Below, in pieces: positions 43,096 to 52,868 of a stretch of DNA of 64,000 nucleotides. Within the stretch, counting starts at the first letter, position 1, and each line of letters opens with the position of its first letter. Source of the DNA: Neobacillus niacini (GTDB lineage Bacteria > Bacillota > Bacilli > Bacillales > Cytobacillaceae); the NCBI RefSeq assembly GCF_030817595.1, contig NZ_JAUSZN010000001.1:6374001-6438000 (forward strand), read 5' to 3'. The translations under genes and the position numbers were made by a program. The notes below the pieces were generated by a model that saw nothing but the letters and a program-made list of their open reading frames with translations, did no database searches and was not told the DNA's origin.

Positions 43096-43944
43096 TTGGT
43101 TAAAACGGCATGGGTAACTGACAGTACAGCATTTTTAGATGAAGAATTAAGAAATCATCCTGATTTATATACAATACCATTAACAATCTTATTAGATGGC
43201 GAAGAATTTGCAGACGGAATTGATTTAACAGCGGCAGAGCTTTTTGCTAGATTAAAAGAACTTAAGGCACCCCCAAAAACTTCACAGCCCGCTGTAGGTG
43301 TTTTTCAGGAATTATACGAAAAACTTTCACAGGATTATGATCAAATTGTAGCGGTTCTATTATCAGGAAAACTTAGTGGTACTGTCTCTTCAAGCGAACA
43401 GGCTGCAAAGCTTGTTGATATTCCTGTTAAAACCTTTGATTCCCATATTCTAACTGCACCAATGACTGCTTTATTAAAAAAAGGGATGGAACTCTTGGAG
43501 GCAGGTAATGGCCTCGAATCTGTTATGGATCAGTTAGAATCACTAAAGACGACAAATGAGACGTATGTTTTAATTGGAAGTCTAGAACAGCTTCATCGCA
43601 GCGGAAGAATGAATGGATTACAATTTTTTTTAGGAAGCATGCTAAACGTAAAGCCTATTATTTCAATAGAAGAAGGCGCCCTTAACACAAAAGAAAAAGT
43701 AAGAAGTGATAAAAAGGCGAAAGACAGGATTCTAGACTACTTTAAATCCTCTTATGAAAAAAATAAATTTAAAGAAGTATATATTTTATATGGGTTACAC
43801 CAGGAACATGCAAATGAATGGAAAGTGGAATTAGAAAGATTATATCCTGAGTTAAAGGTTATTACCTGTCCGTTAGGTGCGGTTATTGGAGTCCACGCAG
43901 GTGAAAACACGCTTGGAATCAGCTGGCATAATGGGTTGAAATAA
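43096..43944 (+). CDS. DegV-family fatty-acid-binding protein
   Basis: A 282-residue protein with the DegV fold: AWVTDSTAFLDEEL, PPKTSQPAVGVF, LLSGKLSGTVSSSE and SLEQLHRSGRMNGLQFFLGSMLNVKPI. DegV/FakB proteins hold a fatty acid for phosphorylation by FakA and are cytoplasmic. The start is TTG 43096 after AAGGGGAG. Confidence 0.92.
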   Translation: MVKTAWVTDSTAFLDEELRNHPDLYTIPLTILLDGEEFADGIDLTAAELFARLKELKAPPKTSQPAVGVFQELYEKLSQDYDQIVAVLLSGKLSGTVSSSEQAAKLVDIPVKTFDSHILTAPMTALLKKGMELLEAGNGLESVMDQLESLKTTNETYVLIGSLEQLHRSGRMNGLQFFLGSMLNVKPIISIEEGALNTKEKVRSDKKAKDRILDYFKSSYEKNKFKEVYILYGLHQEHANEWKVELERLYPELKVITCPLGAVIGVHAGENTLGISWHNGLK

Positions 43945-44005
43945 CTTTATCCCCAAGTGAGCATACTAAAATGGCAGTTCATTTTAGGTAAGGGGGGGAA
44001 TTACG

Positions 44006-44146
44006 GTGAAAAATAAAAATTTGACACGTGAAGAGATTGAGAAGCAGGACCAAAAAAATGATGTTGAACTCGGCGGCGAGTATACAATTGGTAACACCAA
44101 GTCACAAAGCCAGAAAAAGAGCGGCCGTCAGGCGAACAAAAAATAA
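44006..44146 (+). CDS. 46-residue charged small protein
   Basis: Starts MKNKNLTREEIEKQDQKNDV and ends KKSGRQANKK; lysine- and glutamine-rich, no cysteine or hydrophobic segment, resembling small spore proteins in composition without matching one I know. GTG start after AGGGGGGG. Its end overlaps the terminator at 44139. Confidence 0.6.
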   Translation: MKNKNLTREEIEKQDQKNDVELGGEYTIGNTKSQSQKKSGRQANKK

Positions 44147-44173
44147 CTCCGAATTCTCGGGGTTATTTTTTGT
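44139..44173 (+). terminator. Terminator of the 46-residue protein gene
   Basis: AAAAATAACTCCGA / TCGGGGTTATTTTTT stem. Confidence 0.85.
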
Positions 44174-44217
44174 TTGCTTTTCATGTTAAAATACTTGGGT
44201 GAAGGAAGGTGTTTTAC

Positions 44218-44868
44218 ATGAAAAATCAAATGATAGAACAAACGAATATGTTTGTCCGCAGCCAATTAGGTGAAGACGCAACAGGACATGATTGGTTCCA
44301 TGTTGACCGCGTCAGAAGGACAGCATTACATATTTGCACTCAAGAACAAAACGGTGATCCATTTATTATTGAAATGGCCGCACTTTTGCACGATATCCCT
44401 GATGAGAAGCTTAATGACAGCGCGGAAGCAGGGAAAAACAAGCTGAATTTATTTTTAAACAGTATTGCGCTGCCGGAAGAGGCACAAAACGCTATTGTGG
44501 AAATTATTGATTCTATTTCATATAAAGGTGGAAGTAAAACGGAGCTAAAAACTGTTGAAGCAAAAATTGTTCAGGATGCAGACCGGTTAGATGCCATTGG
44601 GGCGATTGGCATAGCGAGAACATTTGCATACGGCGCTAAAAAAGGACAACCGATTTACGACCCCAGCATACATGTGCGAGAGGAAATGAGTTTAGAAGAA
44701 TACCGCAAAGGGAAATCAACGAGCATTCATCATTTCTATGAAAAACTGCTAAAGTTGAAGGATTTAATGAACACAGATACTGCAAAAGAAATGGCAGAAA
44801 GCCGTCATCAAACGATGGTGGACTTTTTAGAACAATTCTATCTAGAATGGGATGGTCAAGACCGATGA
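44218..44868 (+). CDS. ypgQ: YpgQ, HD-domain nucleotide pyrophosphohydrolase
   Basis: A 216-residue HD-domain protein. Metal ligands: HDWFHVDRVRR, AALLHDIPDEK (HD), QDADRLDAIGAIG (Asp). Characterised YpgQ enzymes of Bacillus hydrolyse dNTPs to dNMP and pyrophosphate. The start is ATG 44218, 6 bp after AAGGAAGGTG. The stop overlaps the next ATG (ATGA). Confidence 0.88.
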   Translation: MKNQMIEQTNMFVRSQLGEDATGHDWFHVDRVRRTALHICTQEQNGDPFIIEMAALLHDIPDEKLNDSAEAGKNKLNLFLNSIALPEEAQNAIVEIIDSISYKGGSKTELKTVEAKIVQDADRLDAIGAIGIARTFAYGAKKGQPIYDPSIHVREEMSLEEYRKGKSTSIHHFYEKLLKLKDLMNTDTAKEMAESRHQTMVDFLEQFYLEWDGQDR

Positions 44869-46754
44869 AAATGCTGACAGTAGAAAATGTAACAAAAACG
44901 TATGGAGAAAAACAGTTATTTAATAACATCTCCATTACCATCGGCGAAAAAGAGCGGGTCGGTTTAATTGGCATTAACGGGACGGGAAAATCATCACTTT
45001 TAAAAATTATTGCCGGATTGGATCAACCTGATGATGGAAAAATTATCACAGGCAAGGATTACTCAATTGCATTTCTAGATCAACAGCCTGACTTAGATCC
45101 GGCTAAAACAGTTCTAGAACAGGTTTTTCATGGTGAAGCACCGATTCTAAGGTTAATGCGCGAATATGAAAAAACACTATTACTTTTGAATAAATCTCCA
45201 AATGATACCAAGGTTCAAGAAGATCTTTTCCAATTACAAAAGCAAATGGACGCTTTAAATGCATGGGATGCTAGCACAAATGCAAAGTCGATCTTAATGA
45301 AACTGGGAATTGAGGATTTCACAAAGAAAGTTGGTGAACTCTCTGGGGGACAGAAGAAACGTGTAGCTCTAGCTCAAGTCCTTATTGCTGAGCCTGATTT
45401 ACTTATACTTGACGAGCCTACGAACCACCTAGACTTTGACTCTGTAAAATGGCTGGAAGATTATTTAAGTCGATATAGCGGCTCCATCCTTCTTGTTACA
45501 CATGATCGTTACTTTTTAGACCGGGTTGCGAACAGAATGTTTGAGCTTGATGGCGGAAACCTCTATAGCTATAAAGGAAACTATGCCGCATTTTTAGAAG
45601 CAAAGGCGATCCGTGAAGAAAATGAGGCTGCTACCTTTGAAAAGAGGCAAAATCTGTTTAGACGTGAGCTTGAGTGGATGAGGCGCGGTGCAAAAGCGAG
45701 AACAACCAAGCAGAAAGCGAGGATTCAGCGGTTCGATGAACTAGAAGATAAGCTTTCAGGCGGGAAGCCGACTGGTGAAAAGGTGGATATCTCCTTAAAC
45801 GGAAGCAGGCTTGGGAAACAGGTATTCGAACTCAAGGACGCGTCAAAGCGGTATGGAGAAAAAACAATCTTAAATGACTTTAATTTACTTGTAAAACCAG
45901 GAGACCGGCTCGGGATTATCGGCAGGAACGGAGCAGGGAAGTCGACATTGTTGAACATCCTGGCTAAAAAGCTTCCACTTGATGAAGGTGAATTCATCAT
46001 GGGACAAACAGTAAAAATAGCTTATTATACGCAAGAAAACGAAGATATGGACGAAAACAAGCGGATGATAGAATACATTAAAGAAACCGCTGAAGTGGTC
46101 GAGACGTCGGATGGTAAAACTTTATCAGCAGCGCTCATGCTTGAACGCTTTTTATTCCCGCCATTTTCACATGGAACACCAATTCGCAAATTATCCGGAG
46201 GAGAAAAGCGTCGTTTATACTTGCTAAAGCTATTAATGACCGCACCAAATGTTCTCTTACTGGACGAGCCGACCAATGACCTAGATACCCAGACATTGAC
46301 GGTTCTAGAAGATTACTTAGAAGAATTCCCTGGCGTAGTAATCACAGTATCCCATGACCGTTATTTCCTGGATAAAGTCGTAGAACAGCTGCTTGTCTTG
46401 CGTGGTGAAGGACGAATCGATTCTTTCTACGGAAATTATAGCGAGTACCTTGAAAAAGAATCAGCTGTAGAAGCCAAAAAGATCGTAACTAATACGCCTG
46501 CTCAAACTAAAGCTCCAGAAAAGGAAAAAAAGAAAAGAATGACCTTTAAAGAGAAGAAAGAGTGGGAAGAAATAGATGAAGTTATTGCTAAAACCGAAGC
46601 TCGTTTAGAAGAAGTTGCGGAGGAAATGGGAAACACAGGAAGTGACTTCACCAAAGCCCAAGAATTAATGAAACTAGAAGCAGAACTAAACGTAAAGCTT
46701 GAATATTTAATCGAAAGATGGGAATATTTAGCTGAATTAGCGGAAAGTGAGTAG
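44865..46754 (+). CDS. yfmR: ABC-F ATPase YfmR (Uup type)
   Basis: A 629-residue protein with two ABC domains and no membrane helices. Domain 1: GINGTGKSS, LSGGQKKR, LILDEPTNHLD. Domain 2: GRNGAGKST, LSGGEKRR, LLLDEPTNDLD. A C-terminal coiled coil (~560-625) resembles that of Uup. B. subtilis YfmR (629 residues) acts on the ribosome to relieve stalling at polyproline. The start is the ATG at 44865, overlapping the ypgQ stop. Confidence 0.93.
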   Translation: MKMLTVENVTKTYGEKQLFNNISITIGEKERVGLIGINGTGKSSLLKIIAGLDQPDDGKIITGKDYSIAFLDQQPDLDPAKTVLEQVFHGEAPILRLMREYEKTLLLLNKSPNDTKVQEDLFQLQKQMDALNAWDASTNAKSILMKLGIEDFTKKVGELSGGQKKRVALAQVLIAEPDLLILDEPTNHLDFDSVKWLEDYLSRYSGSILLVTHDRYFLDRVANRMFELDGGNLYSYKGNYAAFLEAKAIREENEAATFEKRQNLFRRELEWMRRGAKARTTKQKARIQRFDELEDKLSGGKPTGEKVDISLNGSRLGKQVFELKDASKRYGEKTILNDFNLLVKPGDRLGIIGRNGAGKSTLLNILAKKLPLDEGEFIMGQTVKIAYYTQENEDMDENKRMIEYIKETAEVVETSDGKTLSAALMLERFLFPPFSHGTPIRKLSGGEKRRLYLLKLLMTAPNVLLLDEPTNDLDTQTLTVLEDYLEEFPGVVITVSHDRYFLDKVVEQLLVLRGEGRIDSFYGNYSEYLEKESAVEAKKIVTNTPAQTKAPEKEKKKRMTFKEKKEWEEIDEVIAKTEARLEEVAEEMGNTGSDFTKAQELMKLEAELNVKLEYLIERWEYLAELAESE

Positions 46755-46755
46755 A

Positions 46756-46786
46756 AAAGGTGCGTCGACGAGACGTGCTTTTTTAT
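46756..46786 (+). terminator. Terminator after yfmR
   Basis: GTGCGTC / GACGTGC stem (two G-T pairs) followed by six T. Confidence 0.6.
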
Positions 46787-46897
46787 ATGGGCAAAATTTA
46801 TATCAGCGTTCCACATTTCCACAAGACCAATTTCTAGAATGAAATATCACCATTATGTTAAACTTGTAAAGAGAAACTAAAGAATTAGGTGAAATTC

Positions 46898-48034
46898 ATG
46901 AAAATTAAGGGTATTGAACCAACTCCAAGCCCGAACACAATGAAAATTATCTTAGACCAAGAACTGCCCATGGGGAAAAGCCATAATTATAAAAAAGAAA
47001 CAGCTGCAAATGCACCGGTTGTTATCCAAAACATCCTTCAAGTCGAGGGAATTAAAGGTGTTTATCATGTAGCTGATTTCCTAGCGGTTGAACGTAATGC
47101 GAAATATGACTGGAAGGATTTGCTGCCGCAAGTCCGGAAGGCGTTTGGGGAAACAACGGAACAATCAATGGAAAGCCCCAGCCAAATAGACGAACACTTT
47201 GGGGAAATCAAGGTTGAGGTCCAAATGTTTAAGGATATTCCCCTTCAGGTTAAGCTGGCAGATGGTACCACAGAAAAACGATTTGGGATGCCTGAATACT
47301 TTTTAATAGCTAGAGAACGAGCGCAGCTTCCAGACGAAAATTATATTCTGCTCCGCAGATGGGATCAACAGGGAGTTCGCTATGGAGACTTCGACCAAAT
47401 TGGTCAAGAAGTCGTTGAGGAATTAATTGCCGCTTATCCAGCTGAACGGCTTGAGGAACTTGTATCCGGAGCACAAATAAAAGAATCCACTGCTAAACCA
47501 AAGCCCATACGAGATCGCAAAAAAGTAACACTGGAATCATTAGAGAATCCCGATTGGCAGATTCGCTATCAGCTGCTTGAACAAATGGATGATCCTGAGC
47601 TAGAAGATTTACCGGTCTTGGAAAAAGCATTAGCAGATGAAAAGCCATCTATACGCAGACTCGCGACCGTTTATTTAGGAATGATTAAGGACCAAGCGGT
47701 TCTCCCTTATTTATATAAAGCATTAAAGGATAAGACAGTCACTGTTCGCAGGACTGCTGGTGACTGCTTATCTGACCTTGGATTCCCTGAGGCAAGTGCG
47801 GAGATGGCGAAAGCACTTCAAGACTCCAGCAAATTAGTTCGTTGGCGGGCTGCGATGTTTTTGTATGAAGTGGGTGATGAAACAGTATTACCTGCATTAA
47901 AGGCAGCAGAAAATGATTCTGAATTTGAGGTCAGCATGCAAATCAAGATGGCAATCGAAAGAATTGAAGGCGGCGAGGCTGCTAAAGGCTCTGTATGGAA
48001 GCAAATGACTGAGGCGCGCAAAACAGAAAGTTAA
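46898..48034 (+). CDS. ypgR: YpgR/CvfC-like protein (NfuA-like N domain and HEAT repeats)
   Basis: A 378-residue protein. Residues 1-~85 resemble the Nfu/NifU N-terminal domain (EPTPSPNTMKIILD, GVYHVADFLAVER). The C-terminal ~170 residues are HEAT-type repeats (DPELEDLPVLEKALADEKPS and similar). It corresponds to YpgR of B. subtilis and the conserved virulence factor CvfC of staphylococci. Molecular role unknown. The start is ATG 46898 after TTAGGTGA. Confidence 0.88.
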   Translation: MKIKGIEPTPSPNTMKIILDQELPMGKSHNYKKETAANAPVVIQNILQVEGIKGVYHVADFLAVERNAKYDWKDLLPQVRKAFGETTEQSMESPSQIDEHFGEIKVEVQMFKDIPLQVKLADGTTEKRFGMPEYFLIARERAQLPDENYILLRRWDQQGVRYGDFDQIGQEVVEELIAAYPAERLEELVSGAQIKESTAKPKPIRDRKKVTLESLENPDWQIRYQLLEQMDDPELEDLPVLEKALADEKPSIRRLATVYLGMIKDQAVLPYLYKALKDKTVTVRRTAGDCLSDLGFPEASAEMAKALQDSSKLVRWRAAMFLYEVGDETVLPALKAAENDSEFEVSMQIKMAIERIEGGEAAKGSVWKQMTEARKTES

Positions 48035-48097
48035 TTGGAATTGCACTTAGTAAATTAGATATAGTACACTGCAAATATAGAAAGTGAGGTTTTTATG

Positions 48098-48532
48098 ATG
48101 TCAATGGCATACGAAGAATACATGAGACAAATGGTTTTACCAATGCGTGAGGAGTTAACAAGAACAGGATTTCAAGAACTTACAACAGCTGAAGAAGTTG
48201 AAAACTACATGGAGAATGCTAGTGGAACAACACTTGTTGTTGTAAACTCAGTTTGCGGATGTGCTGCTGGACTTGCTCGTCCTGCTGCAACACAGGCAGT
48301 ATTAACAAGTGAGAAAAAGCCTGACCATCTTGTAACCGTATTTGCTGGACAGGATAAAGATGCAACAGCGAAAATGCGTGAGTATTTCGAGGGTATTGAG
48401 CCTTCATCACCATCAATGGCGTTATTGAAGGGAAATAAAGTGGTTCACTTTATTCCGCGTCATGATATTGAAGGAATGCCAATGGAATCCATTATGGATA
48501 ATTTAAAGGCTGCATTTGATGCCAATTGCTAA
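48098..48532 (+). CDS. brxA: Bacilliredoxin BrxA (YphP)
   Basis: A 144-residue thioredoxin-fold protein with the CGC active motif (VNSVCGCAAGLARPAA). It removes bacillithiol from S-bacillithiolated proteins after oxidative stress. It is nearly identical in length and order to B. subtilis YphP. ATG 48098 is preferred to 48095 for spacing (GAGGT). Confidence 0.95.
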   Translation: MSMAYEEYMRQMVLPMREELTRTGFQELTTAEEVENYMENASGTTLVVVNSVCGCAAGLARPAATQAVLTSEKKPDHLVTVFAGQDKDATAKMREYFEGIEPSSPSMALLKGNKVVHFIPRHDIEGMPMESIMDNLKAAFDANC

Positions 48533-48560
48533 AAGGATGTCATTTGACGTCCTTTTTTTT
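48532..48560 (+). terminator. Terminator after brxA
   Basis: AAAGGATGTCA / TGACGTCCTTT stem followed by a run of T; it overlaps the leader of the next gene. Confidence 0.75.
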
Positions 48561-48577
48561 GGAGGTTTTTGAGTGTC

Positions 48578-49351
48578 ATGTTTGTTACCACAGCTGGACG
48601 AACCAATCAGCAAATGATTGAAAAAGCAATAGATATAGCCGATAGATTAGCAGTACCGTACATACACCGTCAAAAGAGGTCAATTCAAACTTTACAAAAA
48701 GAAACCAACAGTGAGTGTATTGTTGTAGGAAAGGAAAGGTTTGAGCTATTTCCGTTTGGAGCGAAGCAGCCCTTCTTTTTCCATCCAAATTCTGCGATGT
48801 TTCGAATCAAGCGGCTGGCAAACGGTGAACACGACCCCTTTGCCGAAGCAGCACAACTTACCGAGGGAATGTCATTCCTAGATTGCACACTTGGTCTTGC
48901 CTCAGATTCAATTGTGGCAAGTTACATAGTGGGAGCTGATGGTATGGTGACAGGCACCGAGGGTCAAAAGTATTTGGCTTTCATGGTCGAGGAAGGACTA
49001 AAAACTTGGGCTTCGGAAAACGACGACATGAATAAGGCAATGGCTAGAATACAGGTTATTCACAGCCATGCATTAGAATACTTAAAATCCTTGCCGGATA
49101 ACTCCTTCGATTGTGTTTATTTTGACCCGATGTTTGATGAATCTATTCTTGAATCGGATGGGATAAAGGCGTTAGGTCAGATTGCTCTTTATGATGATTT
49201 GAATGAGGAGACGATAGAGGAAGCGTTGAGAGTATCGAATCGCAGAGTCTTGTTAAAGGATCACTATAAGAGTAAACGGTTTGAAAAATATGACTTTCAC
49301 GTTATGCGCAGAAAGACTGCTAAATTTCACTTTGGTTTTCTTGAAAAATAA
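48578..49351 (+). CDS. ypiP: YpiP, class I SAM-dependent methyltransferase
   Basis: A 257-residue protein. The SAM motif is FLDCTLGLASDSIVAS, then VTGTEGQKYL (acidic) and FDCVYFDPMFDES, resembling RsmJ-type rRNA guanine-N2 methyltransferases; the target is not proven for YpiP. The start is ATG 48578 (GGAGG 12 bp upstream) or TTG 48569. Confidence 0.85.
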   Translation: MFVTTAGRTNQQMIEKAIDIADRLAVPYIHRQKRSIQTLQKETNSECIVVGKERFELFPFGAKQPFFFHPNSAMFRIKRLANGEHDPFAEAAQLTEGMSFLDCTLGLASDSIVASYIVGADGMVTGTEGQKYLAFMVEEGLKTWASENDDMNKAMARIQVIHSHALEYLKSLPDNSFDCVYFDPMFDESILESDGIKALGQIALYDDLNEETIEEALRVSNRRVLLKDHYKSKRFEKYDFHVMRRKTAKFHFGFLEK

Positions 49352-49477
49352 GAACTTCTACCAATCTGTAAGAAATGATTTTTCCATTTTGCAGGCAAAA
49401 GAAGTATAATAATTGGTAAGAGTCAAAAAATATCGGAAAAATTAAGCCAATTCTTCCAGGTACAAAGGGGAATGTAG

Positions 49478-50071
49478 ATGAATAAATGGATACGTAAATC
49501 GTTTGTAGTACTCGTTTCACTATTAACTTTTGGTCTTATCACTCCGACTCAATTAATAAATAACGTAAATGCTGAGAAACCTACAGAGAGAGATACGATT
49601 GAAGCAGCGCTGTTAAGAGGTTATGCTCAGGAAAGTAGCTTTTTTGAGACAGAAGAAGTAGTAGATAAAGAAAAGTTCCTCGAAGAGCTAATCAAACAGG
49701 CAGAGCTCCAATCCTATCAAAAATTTGGTACAAGGATTAAACCTGTAATTGAAAATGAGTTTCGTGAGATCATTATGCCAAATATCGAAAAGGCATTACA
49801 GGAAACAGCTGCACAATTCCCTACTGAGGATTTATTAAATTTAGCTATTACGGAGACTCCAGGTAAGGGGCAATCAGAAAAAATCTTTAATATCAAAAAC
49901 AGTGAAACCAATATGGATGTTCTTCGTTTTCATGTGAGAAGAGATAATCCACCTCAAGCTGGTTACTGGTTTAATTTTCATTACCATACCTATCATGATG
50001 GGTTTCAAAGCCATCATGAGCTAGGGTCTATTTATTGGGATAAAAATACGCCGCCTAAATGGATGAGTTAA
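49478..50071 (+). CDS. ypjP: YpjP-like secreted protein
   Basis: A 197-residue protein with a signal peptide (residues 1-~32, ending NNVNA). The mature part is rich in charged helices; the C terminus has a histidine cluster (FNFHYHTYHDGFQSHHELG), as in YpjP of B. subtilis. Function unknown. The ribosome site AAAGGGG is good. Confidence 0.88.
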   Translation: MNKWIRKSFVVLVSLLTFGLITPTQLINNVNAEKPTERDTIEAALLRGYAQESSFFETEEVVDKEKFLEELIKQAELQSYQKFGTRIKPVIENEFREIIMPNIEKALQETAAQFPTEDLLNLAITETPGKGQSEKIFNIKNSETNMDVLRFHVRRDNPPQAGYWFNFHYHTYHDGFQSHHELGSIYWDKNTPPKWMS

Positions 50072-50110
50072 GGATTTGCGAAACAATAGTAAAAATTTTA
50101 TTATAAATAT

Positions 50111-50138
50111 TGAAACCTTTCCTAGAGAAACTCGTATA
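50111..50138 (+). promoter_or_regulatory. ECF sigma (sigma-W/M/X-type) promoter of the first Ter unit
   Basis: TGAAAC (50111-50116), 16-bp spacer, CGTATA (50133-50138), a match to the ECF sigma-W-like pattern TGAAAC-N16-CGTA. It lies 33 bp before terD. B. subtilis yceC-I is under ECF sigmas and sigma-B, which supports it. Confidence 0.85.
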
Positions 50139-50170
50139 TAGACTATTACCTAAAATGGAGGAATGTAAAA

Positions 50171-50752
50171 ATGGCAATTAGTTTATCCAAAGGTCAAAAA
50201 GTTGATTTAACAAAGTCAAATCCTGGGTTAACAAATGTAGTAGTTGGATTAGGATGGGATACGAATAAATATGATGGCGGGAATGATTTCGACCTCGATT
50301 CATCTGTTTTCTTATTAGGTGAAAACGGCAAGGTTACAAACGAAACCGACTTTGTATTTTACAATAATCCACAAGGTGCCAATGGTGCTGTTGTACATAA
50401 TGGAGATAACCGTACTGGTGCAGGCGATGGTGATGATGAACAAGTAAATATCAATCTAACTGCAATTCCTGCTAACATTCAACGCGTTACTTTCACCATT
50501 ACCATTCATGATGCACAAGCAAGAAACCAAAACTTTGGTCAAGTTTCGAATGCATATGCACGTATTTTCAATGAAGCAACTGGTGAAGAATTAATTCGTT
50601 ATGATTTAGGAGAAGATTTCTCTATCGAAACAGCTGTTGTTGTTGGTGAACTATACCGTCATAACGGTGAATGGAAGTTTAGTGCGATTGGAAGCGGCTA
50701 TCAAGGCGGCTTAGCAGCTCTTGCTACAGACTTTGGATTACAAGTAGGATAA
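50171..50752 (+). CDS. terD: TerD-family protein 1 (YceD/E-like)
   Basis: A 193-residue TerD protein. The calcium-site motif is in the DFDLDSS loop and the DGDDEQ loop ([14 protein letters not shown]); the family signature [14 protein letters not shown] is present. TerD proteins bind calcium and are linked to stress and tellurite responses. The ribosome site TGGAGG precedes ATG. First gene after the ECF promoter. Confidence 0.95.
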   Translation: MAISLSKGQKVDLTKSNPGLTNVVVGLGWDTNKYDGGNDFDLDSSVFLLGENGKVTNETDFVFYNNPQGANGAVVHNGDNRTGAGDGDDEQVNINLTAIPANIQRVTFTITIHDAQARNQNFGQVSNAYARIFNEATGEELIRYDLGEDFSIETAVVVGELYRHNGEWKFSAIGSGYQGGLAALATDFGLQVG

Positions 50753-50762
50753 CATCTAGAAT

Positions 50763-50790
50763 AAAGGCCCAGCGTATGCTGGGTCTTTGA
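50763..50790 (+). terminator. Hairpin between terD and terC
   Basis: AAAGGCCCAGC / GCTGGGTCTTT stem; may attenuate or stabilise between the genes. Confidence 0.6.
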
Positions 50791-50824
50791 ACAAAACTTA
50801 TAATATCCGGGAGGAATTTTTTTA

Positions 50825-51595
50825 ATGTGGGAAGGTATTATTGAAACTTATTCATTATTTTTTGACTGGCAGCATTGGGTGGAGGTTCTTTCAGATCCAG
50901 TTAACTGGGGATTAATTGGTACCCTTGTTATTCTAGAAGGGTTATTGTCAGCCGACAATGCTCTTGTTCTAGCAGTAATGGTAAAACACTTACCACCAGA
51001 ACAACGTAAGAGAGCCCTTTTTTATGGGTTGCTTGGTGCTTATATATTCCGTTTTATCGCAATTGGAATAGGGGTTTATTTAATTAAATTTACCTTGGTT
51101 AAAGTTTTAGGAGCGGCTTATCTTGCTTGGTTAGCAATTAAATATTTTATTGATAAACGAAAAGCCAATCAGGCAGCAGAATCAGAAGAAGAGGAGCATG
51201 GGATTAACCAAAAAGGCTTGCTCATTCGATTATTTGGTACCTTTTGGGGAACGGTTGCTGCAGTAGAATTAATGGATATTGCTTTTTCTGTTGACAGTGT
51301 TCTAGCTGCTTTCGGAATTAGTAATGAAGTTTGGGTGCTGCTGCTTGGCGGTATGCTTGGGGTTCTTATGATGCGTGGTGTTGCCGGGGTATTCTTGGCA
51401 TTAATTGACCGTATTCCAGAACTTGAGACATCAGCTTATATTTTGATTCTATTAATATCTGCAAAAATGTTTGCCGGAGTCTTCGGTGTTCATGTAAGTC
51501 ATATCACATTCTTCGTTATTTTACTACTAGTATTTGGAGCGACTTTCATTGTTCATTTTATGAACAAAAAGAAAGAAGTTTCTAAGGAATCATAA
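50825..51595 (+). CDS. yceF: TerC-family membrane protein (YceF/MeeF-like)
   Basis: A 256-residue protein with about seven helices. The acidic metal motifs of TerC are LLSADNALVLAVMV and DIAFSVDSVLAAFG. B. subtilis MeeF/YceF transports or helps metallate secreted enzymes with manganese. It follows terD across a hairpin. Confidence 0.93.
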   Translation: MWEGIIETYSLFFDWQHWVEVLSDPVNWGLIGTLVILEGLLSADNALVLAVMVKHLPPEQRKRALFYGLLGAYIFRFIAIGIGVYLIKFTLVKVLGAAYLAWLAIKYFIDKRKANQAAESEEEEHGINQKGLLIRLFGTFWGTVAAVELMDIAFSVDSVLAAFGISNEVWVLLLGGMLGVLMMRGVAGVFLALIDRIPELETSAYILILLISAKMFAGVFGVHVSHITFFVILLLVFGATFIVHFMNKKKEVSKES

Positions 51596-51613
51596 TTATT
51601 AACGTACGACATA

Positions 51614-51653
51614 AAATGGGGAGCAGACGAAAGTCAGTCCCCATTCTTTTTAT
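51614..51653 (+). terminator. Terminator after yceF
   Basis: AATGGGGA / TCCCCATT stem with a 15-nt loop, then CTTTTTATTT; may separate or attenuate the enzymatic module. Confidence 0.75.
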
Positions 51654-51671
51654 TTAAAGGAGTCATTGAGA

Positions 51672-52868
51672 ATGAAGTATTTTACTTATTTTTATGAAAA
51701 TGAGCTTGAGACATTATTCTTTGAGAAACCAAAGGAATTTAATAAGTATAGTGATCGTGAGCTTTTATCTTATGGACTTGGAGCAACTCTTTACATGCCG
51801 GCTACTCGTCCCAATATTCATCAAGATCTCCTTTCTAAAAAGCATGAGGGGTTAACATCCCTTGTAATTGACCTAGAGGATGCCGTAGGTGATATGGAGG
51901 TTGATAAAGCGGAAAAGCGGCTTGTTGAGGAACTGCTTAAATTATATAGTGAAATCAATAATAATTATTTAACAATTGACGACCTTCCTCTTATGTTTAT
52001 CCGGATTCGAAATATCGAGCAGCTTCAAAGAATTAAGGAACAACTAGGAAATGCAATTGAATTGTTAACGGGAGTAGTTTTACCAAAATTTAATGCAGAG
52101 TCTGGCGGGGAATTATTGTCAGAGGTGGTTAGTATTCATACAGACAGCAGGCCTTTTTACGCCATGCCTATTCTTGAGAGTGATAAAATCATACATAAAG
52201 AAACTAGAATGAAAGAATTAATGGCGATAAAACGTCTACTTGACCGCTATAAGGAAAATATATTAAATGTTCGAATTGGGGCGACTGATTTTTGCGGATT
52301 GTATGGAATTCGCAGAAGTGTGGATACGACTGTTTACGAGATTGCTGTTTTACGAGATTGCATTGCAGATATTATAAATGTTTTCCAACGGTCAGAAAGT
52401 CCATACGTGATTTCGGGACCAGTCTGGGAATATTTCTCCTCCAAACCAAGGATGCTAAAACCACAGCTTAGACAAACTCCTTTCCGCGAACGTTATGGTG
52501 ATGAAGGCTTAAAATGGCGGGCTGAATTAATAGATCAGAATATGGATGGTTTAATTAGAGAAGTGTTAATGGATATTGCTAACGGGCTGACCGGAAAAAC
52601 CATTATTCATCCAACACATATAAAAGCCGTCCAGGCACTAAATGTTGTAACATACGAGGAATATATTGATGCCTGTTCCATTGTTGAAGCAGAAAACGGT
52701 GAAAATGGAGTTGAAAAAAGTGATTTTTCCAATAAGATGAATGAAATTAAGCCTCATTTGTTTTGGGCCCAAAAGACCATCTTAAAATCTCAGCTTTACG
52801 GGGTGCTGCATGAAGGATACACAAATATCGACCTTATCAAAAAAGACGTATACGTATACAATTCTTGA
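51672..52868 (+). CDS. HpcH/HpaI-citrate-lyase-like enzyme of the Ter module
   Basis: A 398-residue protein with the HpcH/HpaI TIM-barrel fold: LVIDLEDAVGDMEVDKA, LMFIRIRN, VLPKFNAESGG, LNVRIGATDFCGLYGIRR (metal site) and GKTIIHPTHIKAV. In Ter loci this enzyme accompanies a PRTase, StiP and an HAD phosphatase in a predicted nucleoside-like small-molecule pathway (Anantharaman/Aravind type genomic prediction). The start is ATG 51672, 8 bp after AAAGGAG. The last 59 bp overlap the next gene. Confidence 0.85.
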   Translation: MKYFTYFYENELETLFFEKPKEFNKYSDRELLSYGLGATLYMPATRPNIHQDLLSKKHEGLTSLVIDLEDAVGDMEVDKAEKRLVEELLKLYSEINNNYLTIDDLPLMFIRIRNIEQLQRIKEQLGNAIELLTGVVLPKFNAESGGELLSEVVSIHTDSRPFYAMPILESDKIIHKETRMKELMAIKRLLDRYKENILNVRIGATDFCGLYGIRRSVDTTVYEIAVLRDCIADIINVFQRSESPYVISGPVWEYFSSKPRMLKPQLRQTPFRERYGDEGLKWRAELIDQNMDGLIREVLMDIANGLTGKTIIHPTHIKAVQALNVVTYEEYIDACSIVEAENGENGVEKSDFSNKMNEIKPHLFWAQKTILKSQLYGVLHEGYTNIDLIKKDVYVYNS